Shown here: positions 1 through 6,320 of the stretch, piece after piece | Layout: the number at the start of each line of letters is the position of its first letter | Position numbering within the stretch: the stretch's first letter is position 1 | Assembly (NCBI GenBank): GCA_025774425.1 | Contig: JALGWA010000039.1 | Location: 1-8,524, forward strand | DNA length: 8,524 nt | Source: a bacterium | GTDB lineage: Bacteria > Arandabacterota > Arandabacteria > Arandabacterales > JALGWA01 | Direction of reading: 5' to 3' | Notes under the pieces: model-generated | What the model was told of the DNA's origin: nothing | The model's database searches: none | Seen by the model: only the letters and a program-made list of their open reading frames with translations | Position numbers and translations under genes: made by a program

Positions 1-2
1 TG

Positions 3-209
3 ATCGTGTACGGCGCGACCGAGCCCGGTGCGAGGGTGACCGTACAGGGCAGACCGGTCGACTTGAGGCCGGACGGGACTTTCACCCTGCGCTTCGCGCT
101 TCCCGAGGGCGTGCAGGTGATCCCGGCGACGGCCGAGTCCGCGGACGGGGTCGACAGGATCACGTGGACCTCGACCGTGGAGAAGAGCACGGTAAGAGAA
201 GATACGTAA
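3..209 (+). CDS. DUF4912-type protein, C-terminal fragment
   Basis: The reading frame is open through the left window edge and ends at a TAA (207-209), so only the last 68 or so residues are visible. They contain the run VYGATEPGARVTVQGRPVDL followed by a 'RPDGTF-LRFALPEG-QVIP' segment. From memory this is the usual C-terminus of DUF4912 proteins, a small beta-sandwich tail after the DUF4912 domain. The GTG at position 6 should not be taken as a start, because the conserved pattern continues upstream of it. DUF4912 has no established biochemical role; it is often found beside GH57 (DUF1957) enzymes, and the neighbour here fits that. The gap to the next gene is 16 bases, suggesting one operon. 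The family call rests on motif memory only, since the diagnostic N-terminal domain lies outside the window. Confidence 0.75.
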   Translation: MVYGATEPGARVTVQGRPVDLRPDGTFTLRFALPEGVQVIPATAESADGVDRITWTSTVEKSTVREDT

Positions 210-215
210 TCGCTC

Positions 216-221
216 GGAAGG
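216..221 (+). promoter_or_regulatory. Ribosome binding site of the GH57 gene
   Basis: GGAAGG lies four bases before the ATG at 226. The spacing is slightly short, but this ATG gives the expected N-terminus for the family (a few residues, then KGYLCLILHAHLPF), so it decides the start. Confidence 0.5.
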
Positions 222-225
222 CGAT

Positions 226-1866
226 ATGAACGACAGTCCGAAGGGCTATCTTTGCCTCATCCTCCACGCACACCTTCCATTCGTGCGGCATCCCGAACAT
301 GAGGACTTCCTTGAGGAAGACTGGCTATTTGAAGCGATAACAGAGAGTTACATCCCGCTCTTAAAGCGATTTGAGAGGTTGGAAGAGGAGGGCGTCTTCT
401 ACCGGATTGCGGTCTCGCTGAGCCCGACGCTCGTTGCGATGCTCAACGACTGGCTGCTCCAGGAGCGCTACCTCAAGCGCCTGAACGGTCTGGTCGAGCT
501 CGCCGCGAAGGAGGTGGAGCGGACACGGTGGGACGCACGCCTCAACCGACTGGCTCTCATGTACCACTGGCTGTTCGAGGACACGCGCAGGACCTATGTC
601 GACAAGTATTCCAAGGACCTGGTGTCGGCCTTCCGGAGACTCGGGGCGACCGGGCATGTCGAACTCTTGACCTGCGCGGCGACCCACGGTTATCTGCCGC
701 TCCTCGACCTGAACCGCAACGCCGTGAGAGCCCAGGTCGAGATCGCGTGCAGGCAGCATGAGCGCAACTTCGGAGTCCGACCCAAGGGCCTGTGGCTGCC
801 GGAATGCGGCTATTCGCCCGGGATCGACGAGGTGCTGAAGGAGTGCGGCATCCGCTACTTCTTCACGGACACCCACGGGGTTCTTCACGCGACGCCGCGA
901 CCGCGTTACGGCGTCTTTGCCCCCATTTACTGCCCGACCGGAGTGGCGGTCTTCGGGCGCGACATGGAATCCTCCAAGCAGGTCTGGAGTGCGAGAGAGG
1001 GCTATCCGGGGGATTACTGGTACAGGGAGTTCTACAGGGACATCGGCTTCGACCTGGACTACGACTATGTCAAACCCTATCTCCACGGCGGCGTCAGGGG
1101 GCAGACCGGCGTCAAGTATCACAGGATAACCGGGCCCGGCGACGACAAGGACCTGTACGAGCCCGACAGGGCGCTCGAGAAGGCGGCCGAGCACGCGGGC
1201 AACTTCGTGTTCAACCGGCGGCGCCAGGTCGAGCACCTTGCGGGCCTCCTCGGCAGGCCGCCCGTCATCGTGGCGCCCTATGACGCCGAGCTCTTCGGGC
1301 ACTGGTGGTTCGAGGGCGTCACGTGGCTGGACTTCGTCATCAGGAAGTGCGCGGACGAGCGGAGCGCCCTCGAGCTGACGACGCCGACGGAATACCTCTC
1401 GATCAACCCGCGGAACCAGGTGGCCGCTCCCTCGATGTCGAGCTGGGGCTGGAAGGGCTACAACGAGGTCTGGCTGGAGCCCTCGAACGACTGGATCTAC
1501 CGGCATCTGCACCGGGCGGCCGCCGATATGGTGGAGCTCGCGCGGATGGGCAGCGGGGGCGATCCCCTGAAGGAGAGGGCGCTCAAGCAGGCGGCCCGCG
1601 AGATTCTGCTTGCGCAGTCGAGTGACTGGGCTTTCATTATGAAAACAGGCACGACGGTCGAATACGCCGTGAGGCGTACGAAGGAGCATATCGCGCGTTT
1701 TGCGAAACTGAATGAAGAAATAAGGCACGGGGCTATTGACATAGACTGGCTCGATGATATAGAAAGTAAAGACAATATCTTCCCCGAGATAGACTATCGC
1801 GTTTATGCCGACGACTTCTCAGTGGAGGCGGCGAGAAACATCAGTCCGCCAGGAGGTATGACCTGA
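226..1866 (+). CDS. GH57 (DUF1957) 1,4-alpha-glucan branching enzyme
   Basis: This 546-residue protein has the usual length of GH57 branching enzymes (TK1436 and Thermus thermophilus type). These cytoplasmic enzymes cut alpha-1,4-glucan chains and rejoin them as alpha-1,6 branches in glycogen-like polymers. The conserved regions appear in order: HAHLPF (H14, H16), WLPECGY with the expected nucleophile E193, APYDAELFGHWW with the expected acid/base D353, then SSWGWKGYNEVWLEP (405-419). The helical DUF1957 end contains LLAQSSDWAFIM (461-472). A catalytic loop region, FAPIYCPTGVAVFGRDMES (231-249), is also present. Nothing essential looks missing. The gene follows DUF4912 by 16 bases, and its stop overlaps the next start. 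Base composition is uneven: the last part (1681-1800) is about 43% GC, while the middle is clearly GC-rich. Alternative activities within GH57 (amylase, 4-alpha-glucanotransferase) are less likely given this motif set. Confidence 0.93.
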   Translation: MNDSPKGYLCLILHAHLPFVRHPEHEDFLEEDWLFEAITESYIPLLKRFERLEEEGVFYRIAVSLSPTLVAMLNDWLLQERYLKRLNGLVELAAKEVERTRWDARLNRLALMYHWLFEDTRRTYVDKYSKDLVSAFRRLGATGHVELLTCAATHGYLPLLDLNRNAVRAQVEIACRQHERNFGVRPKGLWLPECGYSPGIDEVLKECGIRYFFTDTHGVLHATPRPRYGVFAPIYCPTGVAVFGRDMESSKQVWSAREGYPGDYWYREFYRDIGFDLDYDYVKPYLHGGVRGQTGVKYHRITGPGDDKDLYEPDRALEKAAEHAGNFVFNRRRQVEHLAGLLGRPPVIVAPYDAELFGHWWFEGVTWLDFVIRKCADERSALELTTPTEYLSINPRNQVAAPSMSSWGWKGYNEVWLEPSNDWIYRHLHRAAADMVELARMGSGGDPLKERALKQAAREILLAQSSDWAFIMKTGTTVEYAVRRTKEHIARFAKLNEEIRHGAIDIDWLDDIESKDNIFPEIDYRVYADDFSVEAARNISPPGGMT

Positions 1867-1868
1867 TG
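1851..1868 (+). promoter_or_regulatory. RBS and stop/start overlap (TGATG) coupling GH57 to the activase gene
   Basis: A strong AGGAGG (1851-1856) inside the GH57 tail precedes the ATG at 1866-1868 by nine bases. The GH57 stop TGA (1864-1866) shares its last base with that ATG. This arrangement is typical of translational coupling, where terminating ribosomes restart on the next gene, and it supports one mRNA for both proteins. Confidence 0.8.
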
Positions 1869-4800
1869 TCGAAGCGCAAGAGACGGGGCTCGGCCGAGCC
1901 GGGCATGGGCCCGAAAGGGGACTGGTTCGCACTCGGGCTGGACCTGGGTTCGGTGAGCCTCAACTCGGTGGTGCTCTCCCCGGCGGGGGAAGTCCTGGAG
2001 GATCACTACACGCGCACCAAGGGCCGGGCGATGGAGACGACCCTTTCGGTGCTCCGGGATATCTTCACGCGTTACCCCGCCGACAAGATGAGGTTTATGG
2101 GGATCACCGGGTCGGCGGGCAAGCTCCTCTCGGATATCATCGGCGGCAGCTTCGTCAACGAGATCATCTCGCAGGCCAAGGCGATGGAGAAGTTCCACCC
2201 TGAAGTCAGAACCGTCATAGAGATAGGCGGTGAGGACTCCAAGCTGATTCTCCTGGGGCGTGACGAGGACCTCGGCACCGCGGTCATCCGTGATTTCGCC
2301 ATGAACACGATTTGCGCCGCCGGGACGGGTTCCTTCCTCGACCAGCAGGTGAGCCGGCTCAAGGTCAGCATAGAGGAGTTCGGCGAGATGGCGCTCAAGT
2401 GCGAGAACCCGCCGAGGATGGCCGGCAGGTGCAGCGTCTTCGCCAAGACCGATATGATTCACCTCCAGCAGCAGGCGACCCCGGACTACGACATCGTCGC
2501 GGGTCTTTGCTTCGCAATGGCCCGCAACTTCAAGTCATCGATCGCCAAGGGCAAGCAGTTCACCAAGCCGATCTCCTTCCAGGGCGGCGTCGCGGCCAAC
2601 AAGGGCATGGTGCGGGCGTTTACCGAAGTGCTCGGGCTGCAGCCCGGCGAACTCGTCATCCCGAAGTACTTCGCATCGATGGGGGCGATAGGGGCGGTGC
2701 TCGCCGCCATGGAGAAGGGTGAGAAGCTCGCGGGCGCGATCGACCTCGAGCCGCTCGCGGAGCACATCAGGAAACACGAGGGCTTCGAGGAGGGACTGCC
2801 CCGGCTTCACCTGCCGCCGGAGAGATGTTACAAGAACCGGGGCGAGAAGAAGGTGTACAGGCCCAAGGAGAGGGTGAAGGCGTATCTGGGCATCGACGTC
2901 GGTTCCATAAGCACGAACGTCGTCGCCATAGACGAGAGCAAGCGCGTGCTGTCGCGGCGCTACTTGATGACCGCCGGCCGTCCCATCGAGGCCGTGAGGC
3001 AGGGCCTGGGAGAGGTCGGGGAGGAGATCGCCGACCTCGTCGAAGTCTGCGGCGTCTGCACGACGGGCTCGGGCCGCTATCTGATCGGCGACTTCGTCGG
3101 TGCCGACATCGTCCGGAACGAAATCACCTGCCAGGCCAAGGGCGCCGCGCACATCGATCCCACGGTGGACACGATATTCGAGATAGGCGGTCAGGACTCC
3201 AAGTACATCAGCCTCGAGAACGGCGCCGTCGTCGACTTCGAGATGAACAAGGTCTGCGCGGCGGGGACGGGTTCCTTCCTGGAGGAGCAGGCCGAGAAGC
3301 TGGGCATCAATATCAAGCAGCAGTTCGGTGAGCTCGCCCTGGGTGCGGAGAAACCCGTCAGGCTCGGCGAGCGGTGCACCGTGTTCATGGAGTCGGACCT
3401 CGTCCATCACCAGCAGAAGGGAGCCGAGCGGGACGACCTCATAGCCGGCCTGGGCTATTCGATCGTATACAACTATCTGAACAAGGTGGTCGCCGGCAAG
3501 AGGGTAGGCGACAACATCTTCTTCCAGGGCGGCACCGCGGCCAACGACGCCGTCGTCGCCGCCTTCGAGGCCGTTACGGGCAAGCCGATCACCGTGCCGG
3601 AGCACCATGACGTGACCGGCGCGATCGGAGCGGCCGTACTCGCCCTCGAAGCGGACAGGGACGGCAAGAGCAAGTTCAAAGGGTTCGATCTCAGCAAGAA
3701 GAAGTATGAGATCACGAGCTTCGAATGCCACGACTGCCCCAACATGTGCGAAGTGAGGAAGGTCGTCGTCGAGGGCGAGAGACCGCTGTACTACGGCTCG
3801 CGCTGCGAGAAGTTCGACGTCGACAAGAAGAGTTCCAAGGCGGAGAACATACCCGACTTGTTCGCTGAGCGCGAGAAGATGCTGACGACGCTCTACGTCG
3901 AGCCGGGGCCGGACGTGCCGAAGGACGAGAGGAAAGTCGGCATACCGAGATTGCTGCTCTTCCACGAGATCTACCCCTTGTGGCATGCTTTCTTCGCCCA
4001 CCTGGGGATCGAGCCCGTCCTTTCCGACAAGACCAACAAGCGCATCATCCACGCCGGCGTGGAGGAAGTGCCCGCGGAGACATGCTTCCCGGTCAAGGTG
4101 GGGCACGGCCACATAAGGAACCTGCTCGAGAAGGGCGTCGAGTACATCTTCCTGCCGAGCGTGATCAACATGAAGCACATGAATCCTTCGATCGAGCACA
4201 GTTTCGCATGCCCCTACGCGCAGACGATACCCTATGTATCGCCGTCGGCGTTCGACTACAAGGCGCACGGGGTCGAGATCATCCAGCCCAAGGTCTACCT
4301 GGCCCGCGGCAGGAAGGAGATTACGAAGAGTCTCGAGGAGGTCGGGCGGCAGCTCGGCAAATCGCGGTCCGAGATCGCCAGGGCCGTCGAGGCGGGCCTG
4401 AAGGCGCAGGACATGTTCTACGAGGCGCTGAAGAAGCGCGGCGAGGAGGTGCTCGCCGGTCTCGGTGAGGGGGACAGGGGCTTCGTCATCGTCAGCCGCC
4501 CGTACAACGGCTGCGACGAGGGCGTCAACCTCAACCTTCCCAAGAAGCTCAGGGACCTGGGCGCGCTTCCCATACCCATGGACTTCCTCCCGCTGGACAA
4601 GGTGAACCTGGCGGACGAGTGGGAAAACCTGTACTGGCGCTATGGGCAGAAGATCATGTCCGCGGCGGAGATCATAAGGAAGGACAAGCGGCTCTTCGCC
4701 ATATACATCACCAACTTCGGTTGCGGCCCCGACTCGTTCATCCTCAGGTTCTTCCGCGAGGCTATGAGCGGGAAGCCCTATCTGGCCATAGAGATCGACG

Positions 4801-5819
4801 AGCACAGCGCCGACGTCGGTGCGATCACGCGCTGTGAGGCGTTTCTCGACAGCATAGAGCACGCGAGGGTGACCGAGGTCAAGGAAGAGGTGACCGTGGT
4901 CGATGACCGCGACAGGCTGACCACGACGGGGGGCGGCAGGAAGCGTAGACTCTACATTCCCAGCATGTCGCCCCATGCATACCCGTTCGCCGCGGCGTTC
5001 ACCAGGGCGGGCATTCCCGCGGAGGTCCTGCCGGAGTCGGACAGCGACACGCTGGTTTACGGCAGGCAGTTCACGTCGGGCAAGGAGTGCTACCCCTGCA
5101 TCGTCACGACCGGGGACATGGTCAAGAGGACCAAGGACCCTGACTTCGACCCCGACCATTCGGCCTTCTTCATGCCGTCGGGTTCGGGCCCGTGCAGATT
5201 CGGCCAGTACAACAAGCTTCACAGGCTCGTACTCAAGGAGCTGGGGTTGGAGCGCGTGCCCGTCATCTCTCCCAATCAGGGCAGGTCGTTCTACAACGAA
5301 TTGGGGGAGGTCGCCAAGAACTTCGACCGCATAGCCTGGCGGGGCCTTCTCGCCGTCGACTTCGTCCTCAAGATGACGAGGGAGCGGAGGCCGTATGAGC
5401 TCAAGAAGGGGGAGCACGACCGGGTGTTCCGGGAGAGCGTCGACAGGATCTCGGAGAGCATTCTCAACGATGAAGACATCTTCGACGTACTCGAGGAGAT
5501 AAGGAACAGGATACACGCGATCCCGATAGACGACAGCGTCCGCCGGCCTCTCATCGGCATCGTCGGTGAGGTGTTCGTCAGGACCAATGCTTTCAGCAAC
5601 AACAACATCGTCGCCGAGGTCGAGAGGCTCGGGGGCGAGGCGGTGCTGCCTCCGTTTACGGAGTGGATCCTGTACACCAACTACACGCGCAAGCGGGGCA
5701 ACCTGGTGAACAGGGATTACAAGTCCTACTTCGTGACGTGGATAAAGGACAAGGTGCAGAAGAGAGACGAGCATCGCATGATGCAGATCTTCGAGGGGTA
5801 CGTCCGGAACCTGCATTAG
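1866..5819 (+). CDS. Large acyl-CoA dehydratase activase-related protein (two BcrAD/BadFG ATPase domains + DUF2229-like), ended by an amber codon
   Basis: The product is 1317 residues to the TAG. Two ASKHA-fold ATPase domains lie in tandem: LGLDLGSVSLNS (about 23-34) with IGGEDSK (120-126), and YLGIDVGSISTN (about 340-351) with IGGQDSK (440-446). Each keeps the two cysteines that, in 2-hydroxyglutaryl-CoA dehydratase activator, bind one [4Fe-4S] cluster between two subunits: C150 in CAAGTGSFLDQQ and C189 in GRCSVFAKTD; C464 in CAAGTGSFLEEQ and C504 in GERCTVFMESD. One chain could therefore form its own cluster-bridged pseudo-dimer. Next come a C621-C624-C628-C647 set, a DUF2229-like stretch (about 690-900; C740, C782) and a CoA-dehydratase-like region with C1075, C1078 and C1110. 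Proteins of this layout usually run to about 1400 residues. Known activases use ATP to inject low-potential electrons into a partner; no partner dehydratase is visible here. The substrate is unknown. The frame continues beyond the TAG (next entry). Confidence 0.88.
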   Translation: MSKRKRRGSAEPGMGPKGDWFALGLDLGSVSLNSVVLSPAGEVLEDHYTRTKGRAMETTLSVLRDIFTRYPADKMRFMGITGSAGKLLSDIIGGSFVNEIISQAKAMEKFHPEVRTVIEIGGEDSKLILLGRDEDLGTAVIRDFAMNTICAAGTGSFLDQQVSRLKVSIEEFGEMALKCENPPRMAGRCSVFAKTDMIHLQQQATPDYDIVAGLCFAMARNFKSSIAKGKQFTKPISFQGGVAANKGMVRAFTEVLGLQPGELVIPKYFASMGAIGAVLAAMEKGEKLAGAIDLEPLAEHIRKHEGFEEGLPRLHLPPERCYKNRGEKKVYRPKERVKAYLGIDVGSISTNVVAIDESKRVLSRRYLMTAGRPIEAVRQGLGEVGEEIADLVEVCGVCTTGSGRYLIGDFVGADIVRNEITCQAKGAAHIDPTVDTIFEIGGQDSKYISLENGAVVDFEMNKVCAAGTGSFLEEQAEKLGINIKQQFGELALGAEKPVRLGERCTVFMESDLVHHQQKGAERDDLIAGLGYSIVYNYLNKVVAGKRVGDNIFFQGGTAANDAVVAAFEAVTGKPITVPEHHDVTGAIGAAVLALEADRDGKSKFKGFDLSKKKYEITSFECHDCPNMCEVRKVVVEGERPLYYGSRCEKFDVDKKSSKAENIPDLFAEREKMLTTLYVEPGPDVPKDERKVGIPRLLLFHEIYPLWHAFFAHLGIEPVLSDKTNKRIIHAGVEEVPAETCFPVKVGHGHIRNLLEKGVEYIFLPSVINMKHMNPSIEHSFACPYAQTIPYVSPSAFDYKAHGVEIIQPKVYLARGRKEITKSLEEVGRQLGKSRSEIARAVEAGLKAQDMFYEALKKRGEEVLAGLGEGDRGFVIVSRPYNGCDEGVNLNLPKKLRDLGALPIPMDFLPLDKVNLADEWENLYWRYGQKIMSAAEIIRKDKRLFAIYITNFGCGPDSFILRFFREAMSGKPYLAIEIDEHSADVGAITRCEAFLDSIEHARVTEVKEEVTVVDDRDRLTTTGGGRKRRLYIPSMSPHAYPFAAAFTRAGIPAEVLPESDSDTLVYGRQFTSGKECYPCIVTTGDMVKRTKDPDFDPDHSAFFMPSGSGPCRFGQYNKLHRLVLKELGLERVPVISPNQGRSFYNELGEVAKNFDRIAWRGLLAVDFVLKMTRERRPYELKKGEHDRVFRESVDRISESILNDEDIFDVLEEIRNRIHAIPIDDSVRRPLIGIVGEVFVRTNAFSNNNIVAEVERLGGEAVLPPFTEWILYTNYTRKRGNLVNRDYKSYFVTWIKDKVQKRDEHRMMQIFEGYVRNLH
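5817..5819 (+). other. In-frame amber (TAG) codon inside the activase family region
   Basis: TAG is codon 1318 of the reading frame that began at 1866, in the context CAT-TAG-CCG. Both sides translate to family-like sequence in the same frame. It may be a sequence error, a recent nonsense mutation, or a site of amber readthrough. TAG is also the natural stop of the minus-strand gene at 7375-7377, right after a typical C-terminus (RKMVLLR), so wholesale loss of TAG as a stop in this genome is unlikely. Confidence 0.85.
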
Positions 5820-6161
5820 CCGACGACCGAGGACGTCATAGACCTCGGGCAGCCTTACATAGACGATTCCTTCGAGGGCGAGGCGATACTGAGCATCGGC
5901 AAGGCCATCGACTTCGTCCGGAAGGGAGCGAGCGGCATAATCAACGTCATGCCGTTCACGTGCATGCCGGGCACGGTTGTCGCCGCCGTCATGAAGCGCG
6001 TCAGGCGCGACCTCGACAACGTGCCCTTCCTCAACATGGCCTACGACGGGCTGGAGCAGACCAACACGGTGACCAGGCTCGAGGCCTTCATGCACCAGGC
6101 GGCGCAGTACGACAGGCGCAACAGGGCCGAGAAGAGCGTCGAGGTCAAAGCCGCGGCGTGA
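5820..6161 (+). pseudogene. C-terminal continuation of the activase-related protein beyond the amber codon
   Basis: These 113 codons are in exactly the same frame as the preceding gene (5949 minus 1866 is divisible by three) and end at TGA (6159-6161). The translation includes SFEGEAILSIGKAIDFV, INVMPFTCMPGT (with C1366 if numbered from the start at 1866) and FLNMAYDGLEQTNT. I recognise these as the most conserved tail of the large activase-related family, so the full ancestral protein is about 1431 positions including the amber codon. I see no good ribosome binding site or near start codon directly after the TAG. The first in-frame ATG (5949) would drop 43 of these residues, so an independent small gene is unlikely. 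No further stops, frameshifts or loss of GC-rich codon use is visible, so any inactivation is recent or the segment is still translated. I file it as a pseudogene segment only for lack of a better type. Confidence 0.8.
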
Positions 6162-6162
6162 C

Positions 6163-6224
6163 GGCTTGCAGATTGCAACGCGTGGTCACATGCTGCAAGA
6201 GGTTGTCGTTGCAATCTGCGAGTC
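6163..6224. repeat. Inverted repeat (13-bp perfect core, 18 bp with wobbles) after the activase operon
   Basis: GCAGATTGCAACG (6168-6180) is matched by its exact reverse complement CGTTGCAATCTGC (6207-6219), with 26 bases between. As RNA the stem extends outward to 6163/6224 with two G-U pairs. It starts two bases after the TGA of the activase continuation. No T-run follows, so it is not a standard intrinsic terminator. Smaller copies of the same word lie inside and beside it: CTTGCAG (6165-6171), CTGCAAGAG (6193-6201) and CTCTTGCGG (6225-6233). These would allow alternative pairings. It lies about 83-144 bases upstream of the predicted sigma-54 start site, the usual place for enhancer-binding-protein sites, so either a protein-binding dyad or an RNA structure is possible. 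Confidence 0.75.
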
Positions 6225-6280
6225 CTCTTGCGGCTCCGGCCTAACTCCTTTGACCGCAACGGGCTACTTTATCCCTCAAA

Positions 6281-6296
6281 TGGCACCCCGATTGCT
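6281..6296 (+). promoter_or_regulatory. Sigma-54 (RpoN) -24/-12 promoter for the GalT-like gene
   Basis: TGGCAC (6281-6286), five bases, then TTGCT (6292-6296) matches the sigma-54 consensus TGGCAC-N5-TTGCW completely. The invariant GG (6282-6283) and GC (6294-6295) are exactly 12 bases apart. A start site near 6307 follows from this, leaving a short leader that still includes the GGAGGG ribosome site (6309-6314) before the ATG at 6321. Position, strand and spacing all agree with a true promoter. Sigma-54 promoters need an ATP-driven enhancer-binding protein, so expression is probably conditional. No such regulator is in the window. Confidence 0.75.
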
Positions 6297-6308
6297 TGTT
6301 TCCCCGGC

Positions 6309-6314
6309 GGAGGG
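6309..6314 (+). promoter_or_regulatory. Ribosome binding site deciding the GalT-like start
   Basis: GGAGGG lies six bases before ATG 6321. It favours this start over the upstream in-frame ATG-less extension to 6228, which would place coding sequence across the sigma-54 promoter and add 31 residues unlike the family. Confidence 0.7.
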
Positions 6315-6320
6315 TGCGTT

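Noticed and set aside
361..1728. A 455-codon open frame on the minus strand opposite the GH57 gene
   Set aside because: It has the same composition-driven shadow pattern; the plus strand holds all GH57 catalytic motifs.
2535..6095. A 1186-codon open frame on the minus strand opposite the activase
   Set aside because: It is a shadow of the GC-rich coding strand: its translation is low-complexity and rich in Val, Leu, Asp, Arg and His with no recognisable domain, whereas the plus strand carries clear family motifs throughout.
5949..6161. An independent small gene of 70 codons after the activase
   Set aside because: It is in the activase frame, and the 43 conserved codons before its ATG belong to the same domain.
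6207..6260. An integron attC-like site (GGCCTAAC and the nearby inverted repeat)
   Set aside because: The matching GTTRRRY half is absent in the right place, and no integrase or cassette pattern is present.
6250..6275. A sigma-70 promoter based on TTGACC at 6250-6255
   Set aside because: No acceptable -10 box lies 16-18 bases downstream; the sigma-54 match is far better.
6228..6320. A longer N-terminus for the GalT-like protein starting at 6228
   Set aside because: It would run through the sigma-54 promoter, lacks a ribosome site, and adds residues unlike the family; ATG 6321 has GGAGGG and the expected MAELRR start.
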